Shown: piece after piece, positions 1 through 12,203 of the stretch | Position numbering within the stretch: position 1 is the stretch's first letter | Layout: each line of letters begins with the position of its first letter | Assembly (NCBI RefSeq): GCF_003086295.3 | Contig: NC_092047.1 | Location: forward strand, 115,007,323 to 115,071,322 | Direction: 5' to 3' | DNA: 64,000 bases | Origin: Arachis hypogaea | Lineage: Eukaryota > Streptophyta > Magnoliopsida > Fabales > Fabaceae | Notes under the pieces: model-generated | What the model was told of the DNA's origin: nothing | Seen by the model: only the letters and a program-made list of their open reading frames with translations | Databases searched by the model: none | Made by a program: the position numbers and the translations under genes

Positions 1-826
1 TTAATAAAATAAAAAAAATTCTATTTTTTTGAATTAAAATAATAAATTTATACATAATAAAAATTATAAATTTAATAGTAATTAATTTTTTATTTTATTA
101 CCTTATATTTTTTGTTCCGGTGGAGTGAGTGAGAGATGTGAACCTCGTAGGATAATTGTGGGTGCAAAAGGTGACCCAAGTGGAAGAGAGAAAACAGAGA
201 GAGAGAGATGAATTTGTGGACTAAACCCAATCCACACAAACACACAAAAACACTATCGTATCCGTATCTATTTCTTTCTGTTTGTCCCAACAATCTCTTT
301 TCTTCTTGGATAAGGCCGTTACTGTTTTTCTTACTGTTACTGTTTCTCTTTCTTACAGCCCCCACTCTTCTCTCCTTTCTTCACCTTTCCCTTCTCTCTC
401 CTTCTTATTCTTCCATTTCCACATGATTCCAAGGGAAAGGGAAGAAGCAGCAGCTGAAGAAGAAGAAGGGTGGCACTGAATCGTATACTCTTCCTTCATC
501 AACTTCGTTTCCTCACTCATTCACTTTATCTACTCTTTTCTTTTCTCTTGTTGTTTTTCTTTTTTGATAAAGTGTTGTGATTTTCCAATGTAAGAGAAAA
601 AGAAAGTGTATATTTCACTCTTACTACCGCTAGTGCTTCGTTTGTTTGGCAAAAAGGAAAGCTTTTTCCTGTGAAATTTTCCACCTTTCTATGTTTTTCT
701 GCATCAGCTAGTAAAAGGGTAAGTAGGGATGTTGTAGAATTCTGAAGGGTTTGCAGCAAAAATGGGAAATTGATTTAAGAGAGAGAGAGAGGAGGAGGAG
801 GAAGAGGGCAGAGGAGGTTTGAAACG
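1..826. promoter_or_regulatory. Upstream region and leader of the tubby-like gene
   Basis: The first 120 bases are AT-rich. From about 200 onward the + strand is pyrimidine-rich (runs of TTTCTT and CTCTCC), as is common in plant promoters and 5' leaders. A GA-rich tract (about 779-812) lies directly before the start codon at 827. A three-codon upstream ORF (ATG at 762, stop at 771-773) sits in the probable leader. GTAAG at 719 and TTTGCAG at about 750-756 could be splice signals of a leader intron, but this is not resolved. The short ORFs here show no recognisable domain. Confidence 0.5.
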
Positions 827-3466
827 ATGTCGTTTAGGAGTATAATCTTTGATATGAAGGGTTTGAGATCCAGGTCACAATCACACCACAGAGATGGTGT
901 TGGTGGTGTTGTTAGTGTTAGTGAGGGTGGTGGTTTGGTGGTTCTTGATGGGTTGAAGCAGAGTTGTTGGGCTAACATGCCACCTGAGCTATTGAGGGAT
1001 GTGCTCTTGAGGATTGAGGCCTCTGAAGATGCCTGGCCTGCCCGGAAACATGTCGTTGCCTGTGCCGGTGTATGCCGCAGCTGGAGGGAGATCATGAAGG
1101 AAATTGTCAAGTCCCCTCAAGTTTCCAGCAAGCTCACATTCCCAATCTCATTGAAGCAGGTCCCTCTCAGTTACTTGCTTTGGTTTGTTTGAGATTCCTT
1201 GCAAAATATGTGTTTTGAATTTGTTGTTATGGTTCTAGTCAATTCAGTTCAAGTAGTGAGCTGATGATTTGATAGTGTTCAGCTCGTGAATCGCAACCCT
1301 TCTATGTTTGGTTAGCTTAGAGAACTTTGTTATATCCGAAACGGACTTCATGAATAGGTGAAATGGTTATCCTTTTATGTGTGACTCTGATGAGTGTGAC
1401 TAAAATTCATTCGGGGAAGAAACAATTTATTGATTGATCTCCATATTTGTTGGGCAGGCATGTTTAAGGGATGTGATGCTACTCTTAGTTTGTGTATGCC
1501 AAATTGAATGCCCAACAAAGAGTGAGTGAGTAATTAATAAAGATTGGGTGTAGTTGTAAGTGAACTTCTCTCCAAGATAAGAACCAAGCTTTAAATCCTT
1601 TAGTAAGCAATTGTTATTAAGTTCTCTTAACAGCTAAGGTGTTAGGGGTAGAAAATACCTTCAAGATAAAAAAAGAGAGGGAAAAAGAAGACGAGAGTGG
1701 TGATTGAGTGAGAGATCAAGAATGATTGTTGGAATTTAGGAACTTAACGAGAAAGAAAGAGACAGAATGAAGACTATGCTTTGGCCATCCAATAAGGTTG
1801 AGATGGCTGGAGTTGAACTTCTATAACTGGAATGTCTAATTAGTCAGTTAAAACAAGTGATAAGGATTGAATACTGATTGGGTACTTTAATACTAGTAGC
1901 TTACAAGAATTGGTATTAATGGTTTTACTAAGTTTATATTTTGTTGAAAGTGTTTTATATTGTAATCTTGATGATCCACTATTTACTGAAATTTCTGCTC
2001 TCTTCTACTGTGAAGTTCTTATTGTATTAGGAAGGTTGTAACAGTTGTCAACAGTTTGCGATCCCTTTTATTCACTGCCAAGCTTTGACCGACTTCTGTT
2101 ATAATTATGCAGCCTGGTCCAAGAGATTCTCTTCTCCAGTGTTATATTAAACGCAATCGTAGTAATCAAACATATTATCTGTACCTTGGTTTAAATCAAG
2201 GTGAGCGCTTCCGAACATTTATTCTATATAGTACTCGCTTCATTCCATATCAATTAGTCATGTTGACTTTTCTAGTATTCAGAAAATTAATGTAAAAAAA
2301 AAAAATTAAAGTGACTTATCAATCTGGAATGGAGTTAGTATCATGCTTTTTAAACCTTTTGGCACAAGCTTATAGACTTGTACCAATGTAATATTTGAAG
2401 AACCCCTTTTATGTTAATCTTTCTTTATGCATTGTGAGATTTACCTTAATAATCTGGCAGCCTCAACTGATGATGGAAAGTTCCTTCTTGCTGCACGCAA
2501 ATGTCGTCGTGCAACTCACACCGACTATATCATCTCTCTTAACTGCGACGACGTATCAAGAGGGAGTAGCACCTATATTGGAAAACTCAGGTATATTAGC
2601 TCATATTTGGCCTGACATGTTATGGCTTACTAATCATTATCTTTTATATGTGTTCTTATATAAGAAAGATAATTATCTTCTATGATTGAAATCACCTCTT
2701 TGTTTTGGTAATAGATCAAACTTTCTGGGGACTAAGTTCACCATATATGATGCGCACCCTCCACTTTGTGGAGCTGCCAAAGTTACAAAGTCTCGTTCCA
2801 CCAGGCTGGTTAGTCTCAAGCAAGTGTCTCCAAGAGTTCCTGCCGGCAACTATCCCATTGCACATGTTTCGTATGATCTGAATGTTTTGGGATCCAGGTA
2901 TGTGGATTATTGCTTAAAATAACTATCCTTGCAAAGCTATTTTGTTGAGTTCTTGTTGCAAATAACTAAAAGTTGTTTGCTGAAATGTTAGCAGGGGCCC
3001 TAGGATAATGCAATGTGTTATGGATGCCATCCCCGCATCGGCTGTTGAACCAGGAGGTGTAGCTCCAACACAGACTCATTTTCTTCATAGCCGAATTGAA
3101 ACTTCTCCATCTATTCCCTTTTTTAGATCAAAATCAACCCGTGTCGACAATCTCCAACTGGTTCCTTCGACTACTCAAAACGAGGGAATGCTTGTGTTAC
3201 GAAACAAGTCCCCTAGGTGGCATGAACAACTCCAGTGCTGGTGTTTGAACTTCAATGGACGAGTGACAGTAGCCTCGGTTAAAAACTTTCAGCTGGTTGC
3301 ATCACCAAAAAATGGAGTTTCTGAGCAGGCTCAGGAAAATGTTATTCTACAGTTTGGAAAAGTTGGAAAAGATGTATTCACCATGGATTATCAGTATCCA
3401 ATCTCTGCCTTCGAAGCATTTGCAATTTGCCTTAGTAGCTTTGACACCAAGATTGCTTGTGAATGA
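827..3466 (+). CDS. TLP: Tubby-like F-box protein, five exons
   Basis: The exons I read are 827-1159, 2113-2200, 2461-2590, 2715-2897 and 2995-3466. All have GT-AG borders and keep frame, giving 401 residues. Residues about 47-95 form an F-box ([14 protein letters not shown] onward), which in this family binds the SKP1 subunit of SCF ubiquitin ligases. The rest is a tubby domain, which in the family binds membrane phosphoinositides. Both tubby signatures are visible: [14 protein letters not shown] and the C-terminal [16 protein letters not shown]. The length matches plant TLPs of about 400 residues, and the start MSFRSII is typical of the family. No lesion is seen. By family knowledge such proteins shuttle between plasma membrane and nucleus and affect ABA and stress responses. 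The exact family member cannot be assigned here. Confidence 0.95.
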
Positions 3467-4672
3467 TTACCAATATTGATAAGCAGGTATTCTTAATCCC
3501 AATAGAATAATTTATTAGTTTAATCTGGAGGTAGTTGTTTCAACTTTCAACTTAACAATGAAAATGTCTAGTGTGCAAGGTTATCAAACTCGAAATCGGA
3601 CCTAAACTCGTGAAAGTTTAAGAGTTAATTTGAGAGTTGATAACCATGCTGGTTTGCAGCCAGCCACCATATTATATAAATTGTGAAATCAATTTGTCTG
3701 GTTTTTGTTTTTGACTTTAACTCCACCTTAAACAATTTTGATACTCACACTTATTCACTTACTTAACATGTCAGGTGCTAATCAGTGCCACTGCTGATCG
3801 AAATCGCACGACACTATCACAGGTCAGATATTGGCAATAGATTCTTCTGTTTTTTATTTATTTGGTCCAACTAAGCCTGTTGTATATATGATTGTTTGTG
3901 TGCATTATATGTAACCAAAGTGGATTGTATGTTGTTGTTTTCGGCTTTTCGCTTGCAAGTCTTGTAGACTACCATTTTTTGTTTCTGCTGTGAGATTTTC
4001 GCCGACGATAGCCGCGACTGGTTTGTGAGATTTCCAGTTATTGTTGCTGCCATTGGTTCTGGCAAAGTAACAAAATGACCAAAACCTTTGTATGAGTGCA
4101 CATTTTGCTGCTTAGTGTTGTTGATTGATTTGACTCTTAATCCATACAAAAAGGAATAAGAGTGATTCTGGGTTTGTGTATGCTTGTCACTGTTATTAAT
4201 TTATTTATTATGTCTAATTTTATTTATTTATTTCAAGTTCATATATCTGGGTGAGTTTATGATTTTGCATAATAGCCTTTGTTTCTAACCTCATTCAAAC
4301 CAACATATATTCAGATCTGGTTCATAAATCTGGGTATGTCTTATTCAATGTTGTATATTGTGAATTGACACGATATCTTGCACATAATTATATACATAAA
4401 AAAAATTCTATGCCTTTTTTTCATTCTTTCTATTTTTCTTTCTTTTTTAATGAAAAAGGTGTCATCCTTTTTCACTAGCTTCTTTGCTCATTTTGCCGCA
4501 TCTCACGAGTATCACAAAATAAGAATATATATCTTAGTAACACAAAGTATATATAAGGATAAGACGGATTTATTTGTTTATTTTCTCACGGTATTTTCCA
4601 GTCTAATAATGTGAGTATTAATTTGTTGCGGATTTAAGTTCTAATTAAGAGTTTATCGTTGATAAATAAACC
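3467..4672. other. 3' flank of the tubby-like gene, no further gene seen
   Basis: This holds the 3' untranslated region. A possible 3' UTR intron has a GTATTC donor at 3487 and candidate acceptors near 3780 or 3820. AT-rich spacer follows. The - strand ORF at 3871-4149 has no domain I recognise. Confidence 0.5.
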
Positions 4673-5015
4673 TGTATGGTTGCTCGGGTAACGAACGGGT
4701 CGGATCTGGAGGTAGTGAAAGTGTGAGTGACCGGGAGATGGATGCTGGAGAGCTCCGGTGAAGGACTCCTCCGGCCTGACGGGTTGAGGATGAGGTGAGG
4801 CCACTTGCAAGGACTCCAACGCTCAAGTCAGTATCCGTACAAGAGGCAGCTATTAGGGTTAGGGTTCTCCCCTATATAGTCTGTACTGGAATGGGTTCCA
4901 CACGAACAGACCCTCTTTTCTGGAAGTTTTCTTTCCGGCTCGGATTCGGTAACCTGTCTGGTCGGTTGGATGTCCGGACCCAGGTCCTTGGTCTTCGTTA
5001 GGCTAGGCCGGAACA
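4673..5015 (-). mobile_element. Probable solo LTR of a Ty3/gypsy (Tat-like) element
   Basis: A GC-richer 343-bp block with sharp edges begins TGTATGG and ends GGAACA, the TG...CA form of an LTR. It is flanked by AAACC (4668-4672) and AAATC (5016-5020), a 5-bp target duplication with one C/T difference. It shares ACTCCAACGCTCAAGTCAG (4813-4831) with the LTRs of the gypsy element at the end of the window. On the - strand a TATATAG motif (about 4868-4874) precedes that shared block, as in the larger element. No internal retrotransposon sequence adjoins it, so unequal LTR recombination is the likely origin. Confidence 0.7.
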
Positions 5016-8000
5016 AAATCGTTGTATATACTAGGTGAATTCAAACGTGTAATACTTGTTTAATCAGACGAATGAGCTGATTCGATCAACTAAGGTAAAT
5101 AAGAATTTATTTAATCCTAAGTTCGTTGGCAAATAATTGGTTTTAATTAACATAAGCCTGATAAGGGGTTATTTTATTTGTATTTTTTTCATTATACAAA
5201 ACTAATATGCCAATTAACAATTACAAGATACATGGGCAAATTTTTGGGCCTTTATTGTATGATGTTATTTGGTCTTATACTTAGACAGTTAGCCCCTAAC
5301 CAAAACAAGCATTAAAGAACCCAAAATATGGACAATTATGTCATTTTTATTTTGGACAAAGAGAAAATGTAACTCCCAAAACCCATGGTAATATATATGA
5401 ATATCAATTGCATTCATATTCAAATACAGTGACATTGATTTTAAAATTTACCAATTTAATGAGTGCAAAAAATAATTTCGAAGCATAAGTACTTACCATA
5501 GGCAAACCAACCAAAAAAAAAAAAAAAAGCAATGAAGAAAATAGGTCAAATCAAAAGAAACTGAGCTATATTTGAATGTGGAAAACCCTAAAAGTACAAA
5601 TAAGACAGAACAATAAAAGTTGTATATATAACATCAACATGTATAATGACATAATGTATTAGGTGACACGTGTTAATTAAGAAGGCAATTTGAGATTTTG
5701 AGGCACTGCCCTTTTTGCCCTTTGAGTTGTCCTAAAGCCTTCTTGTCGGTACTTTTTCTCTCCCTCATAATCCTCTCCTTTTCAATCTCCATCCAAATTT
5801 TCAATCTTTCTTTTTCCTATTATTATTTTTTTTCCCACATGTTATCCCTCTTCGGCTCTTGCCACTACAAGAAAAAGACACTAATATGGTAATCATAATC
5901 TCCTTCAAATGTGGTTAGGGTTATTGTCTTAACTAGTGTATGTAGACTTCAAATTTTTCCTAGAAACATGATATATATGTTTTTGTAAATCAGGCACCAC
6001 CCTTATTAGCTTATCAATATGTAAATTGTTTACAATTTTGGTTATGATTATGATTAATATCACATGATGCTCAATTGTATATGAACTTTTTTATTTTATG
6101 TAACAATTGAAAACCGTTATAGTATTTATATATTGTTAACTTTATATAACGAAAATGGAGTTAACTCTAAAAGATCTCTAATTTGAGTTAGCTACTAATT
6201 TGATATCCGAAAAATTTTGTCGTTAATAAAAAAATTTCCAAAAGATATTATCGATAAAATAGTTTTTAAATAATTTAAAAATACGATAAAACAAATCAAT
6301 AAATATTAAAAATTTTTTTGTAAATAACCAAAAAAAATTTATATTTAGGAAATAAATTATACCATTAATAAAGAAGAAGAAAGCCCGTGAAAGGTTCATA
6401 TCAGAATTTTGGCACTTTGTTAATGGCAAGAAGCCAACAAGGCAACAACCACCTATGAATGTGTCAGAAAACTAACATGGTGCCTCAGAATGTTGTCTCC
6501 TCTTTAAACCAATAATACTGTCATCATCATTCAGCTACTACTACAATCCAATTCTTAATTCTCTAGTCCTCTCCTCAAAGGGTTTTTTTTTTTTTTTTTT
6601 TTCTATTTCAAAAAAAAAAATTTCCAAGTTCATACATATTTCAATGTTAGATTATGAATTAAGGGGAAAAAACATAGCAATATTTCAAAAACTTTGTCTC
6701 ATTATTAATTTACCTAAATAAATTTCAGATAACAATGTAAAAAAAAAAAAAGAAGTGTAAAATCAACTTGTCATGGAAATTACTTACTTAGTACATTACT
6801 TTTACAGTCATTGAAAATTGATAAGAATAAAAAAACACATTTTACTTTGGAAATAGTATAAGCATTGCATTTTCTGTGTATAAAAAATAGGAGAATTGAT
6901 ATTGTAAAAGTTAATTTCCAAGTGAGAAAACAGGATATAATATATGATGTTCATGAAGACTTTGGGGATTTGGATTTGGGTTTGGGCCAGCTTTATTAGA
7001 CCCAAAAGATTTTTATGTGGGCCTACAAAACATAAATAGCAAACTTAATGGACCTACATAGGCCCAGTAGTTTTGTATTCCTTATGAAACTTGGTTGATT
7101 TTCATTATGAAATGAAAACTATTATCAAATTCAGGGGTGTCAGTACATCTTAATTTGGGGTTGAAATTCAGTTATATGTTTCACTAATTCCAATTATCCA
7201 TTTTTCAAATTGAAATTAGACCCTCTAAATTTTAGATTTTCACTTTAGAAGATAAAGTGAGATCTCTCATAATTGAATATTTTTTCTCTCATATTTTCTC
7301 TCGGTCTCACCTATGAAATAAATGGTGATAGATCATATTTTGCCCTATAAAATGAAATTTAAACTTTAAATAATCCAAATCCAAAAATAAAGTAACCAAC
7401 CTCAAGAATCTTTCTTAAGTTCTTCTTAATTACTCAACTTGATTAAAATTAGATTAACTAGTGTATAATTAAATCAAGACACATAGAGATAAAAAAAATT
7501 TTACGCGGTATTCTCTAATTCAGTCAATTAAAGATAAAAATCGGAGATTTATTTAAGAATTTATTATTAACTAATAAATTACTGTAAATATAGCAAGATT
7601 TAAACTCTTAACATTTATTTGTGCGAGCCAATGTACAGATCAACTAATCCAAGCTAGTTAATTACAGAGATAACTAATGGCATAGGAAATTGAATATGAA
7701 CATTTCTGATCATACTTTGACAAGTTTTATAGAGCTATAGATTTTATTTATTTATTTATTTAGAGGAAATTGGTATCATCAAGTTGCATTAGCCATGACC
7801 ATGACAACCTTGTCGTTATCGCCACTTCATTGGACAAAAAGAAAGGAAAAAATTAAAAGCAAGGGATAAAGAAAAGGATGTATAAGAAGGCAAGAAAAAA
7901 ATAATTTATAAATGGCCTCATTAAATATTAAAATAGAGGAAGCAGTGACCCACTTCAATGAAGTGTAATGTGAGCAGGAAAATGAAAGCACCTAAGTATG

Positions 8001-8669
8001 TGCTGTATAAGAAAAATTAAATTCACCCCTCCACATCACCCCCATACATTTATTAATTATGCTTATTATATGCTTCTGTTTTCACATTAATATCAAACTA
8101 CTGAACTTGCAACTATCAGATTGATTTCCACCTATTTAGTACAATGTCAAGTTAGTTATTAGGTTGTCACAATAGCAGTTAATTGCACATATAAATATTA
8201 TGTTTGTTAGAATAATATTCCCCCCATTTAAAAATAAAAAACGACATTTAATTTTAAACGAAGAGTAATAAAAAGATCAATTTAATTTATTACTATGAAT
8301 TTTATGACTGAATTATATTATATGAAAACTCATACTAAATTGAGCCTCATATTAAAAAAATGTGTATAAGTAAAACAATTATGTTTTGCGATAAATTTTG
8401 TGTAATTTTTTCATATTAATGACTTTAAATTTCATGTTTTAAGACATTTATCAAATAATCTATAAAATTTTCAAATTTTGATTATGGTAATCAAAACATG
8501 CTATTAATACAAAAGTGATTACTATTTTTTGTATGATTAGGAGAACTTCACCAAATCAGTCGATTCTGTTAAATTAACTAAGAATCTACTATTGAAATCG
8601 GTCTAATTCAAGATAAAAATCTATTGTTAAAAAATCAATCAAAAACCTAAAAAATTGATAAATCGATTA
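5016..8669. other. AT-rich intergenic DNA
   Basis: No gene or complete element is seen. It contains poly-A and poly-T tracts (5513-5528, 6583-6602) and a GACACGTG motif at about 5664-5671. CACTACAAGAAAAA at about 5865-5878 resembles the end of a CACTA transposon, but I found no partner end. Confidence 0.5.
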
Positions 8670-8882
8670 AACTGGTCTAATTTAACCAACTTGAGTTGGT
8701 CGAGTGGTCAACTCACTTGTCTGCTTAAGCAAGTGTTGGGGGTTCGAATCCTGCCTTGTGTATGCAGCAACCCATTAGCCAGCAACAGACCCTTAAATGG
8801 AGCTCCGATCCGCGACGGATTAGTCCTTGGCCTATCAGGTTGGGGGATACCGTGGACAAAAAAAAAAAAACTGGTCTAATTT
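8670..8882 (+). mobile_element. tRNA-derived SINE with 14-bp target duplications
   Basis: The body is 8684-8868, about 185 bp. The head has a pol III A-box-like TGGTCGAGTGG (about 8697-8707) and a perfect B-box-type GGTTCGAATCC (about 8741-8751). A tRNA-unrelated part follows, then a poly-A tail (8858-8870). AACTGGTCTAATTT occurs at 8670-8683 and again at 8869-8882, which is a target-primed insertion duplication. Older relatives are seen near 50.03-50.22 kb and partly at 29.55-29.65 kb. The intact boxes and perfect duplication suggest a fairly recent copy. Confidence 0.88.
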
Positions 8883-10348
8883 TTTAACGGATAACCAATT
8901 TAAAATAATAAAATAAAAGAATAAATTTTTAAAAATATTACATATTTAGATAAATATATTATTTATTATATTAGTTGACCTTTAAACTTCTAATTTTCAG
9001 AACCGTTTTGGGACCTTTATTTGTAGTTAATAATATAAGAACCCATATAAACACTAAATCATTAAAAAAAAATGCTAGATTTAGATGGAAGAAATGTGAT
9101 TGTGGGAAATGGGAATAGGCTAATTGGGCCTTAAGAATTAGATATAATGAATCTTTGGTAAAAGGGCTTATTAGAAAAGAAGTCAATGTCACAAAAGAAA
9201 TTGGTCCCTCAAAGAGACAAAGGCGATGTAGTTTGGGACAGTTTTTTTTAGTCCCTCATTGGAGTGTGTGGTCCTCTTTTGAAGTGTGGTCCATACATTT
9301 TTCAATGTCCAAAAGTGGCTTAGTCCAATGAATAAATCAATCACAACCATTGATTCCACTCAGGGATTTTAATCCTATGGACCACACTTTGCTTTCAATG
9401 AACATTTAAAAATAAATAAAAAACACTTTGATTCAATGGGGTCATCATAAATGCTGAATAAATCCACAGGTGAAATTTATAACTCCAAGCCACAGCTTTA
9501 ATTTATAACAGCCTTCGCTGTCATGATGCTTTTGTATTATTTTCCTTTTTATTTTTTTTATTAATATAGAATTATAGAATAATTTCTAGCCATGAATAAT
9601 ATAAATATAAATCTCACAAGACAGAAAGTTGTAGTAGTATAAAATTAATTTGTGTCTGTGGTAAAATGTTAAAATTGTAAGGAGAAATAAATGTTAGAAT
9701 TTTACTTGAATTTTATTTTCCCATTCTTGTAAATAAAAATTTGGTACTGAAGGCATTAGCTCTACATTATTTTCTATTTGAACTCAAAATATTTTAATTG
9801 AAAAAACACATTAAATGTGAATTTATTTTTCAAAAATACTAATTAAATATAAATAATTAAAAATTAGTTACTAAATCGGTTACTGTATATATCTTGTTTT
9901 ATATATTTTATATTAATGACTAATTTAGTAGTTAATTTTATAAATATATATAATAATTAAAAAAAGTTAGTTGACGTGTAAGGGTGGGTGATGGTGGGGA
10001 ATAGGAGAAGATTTGAGAGTTACTTATGGTTTTATATGTATGGCCCTCAAGACTTACAATAATAACAAATGATGTTACCTATTAACTACTTTCTGTACCA
10101 CACAATGTGCAAGATTCAATACCGTTTTCTCATTCTATATCTATCTGCTTTTAATGTTCACAAAAATAATTGCCAGCCAGCAATTTATTTCATGGCAATT
10201 TAAGAAAGTGATTGCAAATAAAATAGATTCAATCTTTTCTTATAATAATAATAATAATAATATACATGGAAGATGTAGATGTGTATAAGGTTACATGTGA
10301 AATTGGAAATCATTTTAGACTTCTTAATTAATGAAACAAATTAAATTA

Positions 10349-10413
<65 letters not shown>

Positions 10414-10820
10414 ATTATTTTTAACTCAAATTCTTTTATTGTTTTAGACTATTAAAATAGTAAAAATTGAGAGGTAACTATTCTTATTCATATGGCAGAA
10501 AAATTTACATGTATTAATTATGTATAGTATATAAATATCAAATCAATGTCTTATATATCTTCATTCTTTCATTTATTTAATTATTATTAGGGTGTATTGT
10601 CTTCACTAGCATTATAAAGATCTATGCCTAGTTAATATCATTTTCAACATTTGCATAATTAAAATATTAACATTTATTTAGAACTTCTACCATTACCACA
10701 CATGATGTTAATTAATTTAATCTCTATATAGAACCTTTTTGCATATGACCATATCTAGAGATAGCTTAGGTTTGGTAATGGTGAACAACTTCACAATCTA
10801 GCTACTTTGGACTTTTCAAC
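8883..10820. other. AT-rich intergenic DNA
   Basis: No gene seen. Simple repeats include a TAA run at about 10240-10262 and the AC/AT microsatellite listed separately. Confidence 0.5.
10349..10408. repeat. Compound microsatellite (AC)n(AT)n
   Basis: About ten AC units pass directly into about twenty AT units. Compound repeats of this kind are usually length-polymorphic. Confidence 0.95.
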
Positions 10821-10825
10821 GTGCA

Positions 10826-11182
10826 TATTAAACTACACTTCTATATTAGTCCATGACAACAATAAAGAAGTCTTGTGGCCCACAAATTCAGCCCAACAGA
10901 ATACACAAATTAAATTATAATTTAGTCTTTTATTGATTGTTGATTGATTGAATTGTACTGAAATGTATTGTAAACTATGAGGGTAAAACTAAATATATAT
11001 AGAGCATTGTCCTATGAAAGATAAAAGCAAATAAAGATAAGATAGAGATAAAGATAAAGATAACTATAAGATAAGATAAAGACTAAATTATAATTTAATT
11101 TGTGTATTCTGTTGGGCTGAATTTGTGGGCCACAAGACTTCTTTATTGTTGTCATGGACTAATATAGAAGTGTAGTTTAATA
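10826..11182 (-). repeat. Rearranged 3' LTR with a 105-bp inverted repeat
   Basis: Positions 11182 down to about 10931 read as a normal LTR beginning TATTAAACTACAC on the - strand. The last 40 or so bases expected (present in the other LTR at 11903-11943) are missing. In their place, 10826-10930 is an exact reverse complement of 11078-11182. The switch occurs at a shared CTTTT. The element therefore carries the same LTR tip (TATTAAAC / GTTTAATA) at both outer ends. Confidence 0.85.
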
Positions 11183-12198
11183 TGCCCCCGCAAGCTGGTG
11201 GATGGAAGATGTCAATAATCCACAGCTTGGATAAGTTCCAATGAAATTGTTGAGGAAGACGCCTCTGACGTAGTGACGCGGAGGAAGATGCGTGCGGCAG
11301 AGCTTGAGCTGCCTACTGCAAAAATATAAAAGGAGATGCTGTGCTTGAACAGCGATCTTTAAACAATTGCGTGCGGCGGAGCTTGAGCTGCCGACGGCAA
11401 AAATACATAGAAGGAGATGCTGTGCTTGAAGGAGAGAGAGCAAGCAGCGATCTTCATAAAAAAAAAAAAGAATGAAAAAATAAAAAATAAAAAAAATAAG
11501 CGTGTAAAACGCAACAAGATTGATCTTTAGAGAGCGCGTATGGCGCAATAAGAGTGGTCTTCAAATGGCGCGTAGAGCGCAATAAGAGTGCAGATGGAAC
11601 TGCTAGAACAGATGCAGATTGAACTGCTAGAACAGATGCAAATTGAACTGCTGAAACAGAATACTGACAAAACTCCTGGAAGAAGAAGTTGCAGATGAAA
11701 TGCTAGAAGAAGGCGCAGACGGAATTGCTGGTAAAGAACCGGGATAATTAAAACTATGGTAGAATTTTCACTTGGATGCATGTAACTAAATCTATGATTA
11801 TTTATTGTGGGAGGAAGTTGAAAAAGAAGCATGGTGATTTCTCACCGAAAAGATGATAACTTATATATCCTCCTCAAGGAGGATACCATGGCTCTGATAC
11901 CATGATAAAATTGTGAAAGAATAGGAAAAGCAAAGAAAAGAACTTTTATTGATTGTTGATTGATTGAATTGTACTGAAATGTATTGTAAACTATGAGGGT
12001 AAAACTAAATATATATAGAGCATTGTCCTATGAAAGATAAAAGCAAATAAAGATAAGATAGAGATAAAGATAAAGATAACTATAAGATAAGATAAAGACT
12101 AAATTATAATTTAATTTGTGTATTCTGTTGGGCTGAATTTGTGGGCCACAAGACTTCTTTATTGTTGTCATGGACTAATATAGAAGTGTAGTTTAATA
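10826..12198 (-). mobile_element. Small non-autonomous LTR retrotransposon with an inverted 3' end
   Basis: The element is bounded by the 5-bp target duplication GTGCA (10821-10825 and 12199-12203). On the - strand the 5' LTR is at the right (about 11903-12198). It is followed by TGGTATCAGAGC (about 11891-11902), the primer-binding site complementary to initiator tRNA-Met. The 3' LTR is at the left. Between them lie only about 720 bp without gag or pol. That part contains a roughly 85-110-bp tandem repeat (about 11285-11450) and four short CAGATGNAACTGCT-type repeats (about 11589-11660). A GCGGGGGCA purine tract abuts the 3' LTR at 11183-11191. LTR and primer-site sequences match the copia element at 23448-27564, so this is probably its mobilised derivative. 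The shared parts of the LTRs are nearly identical, so the insertion is recent. The left end is abnormal; see the next entry. Confidence 0.85.
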
Positions 12199-12203
12199 GT
12201 GCA

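Noticed and set aside
5865..5878. CACTACAAGAAAAA, like a CACTA transposon terminus
   Set aside because: I found no inverted partner end (TTTTTCTTGTAGTG) and no 3-bp duplication in the window, so it may be chance or a lone fragment.
8684..8770. Possible functional tRNA gene (A and B boxes)
   Set aside because: The sequence continues into a non-tRNA body with poly-A and 14-bp target duplications, which marks a SINE and not a tRNA gene.
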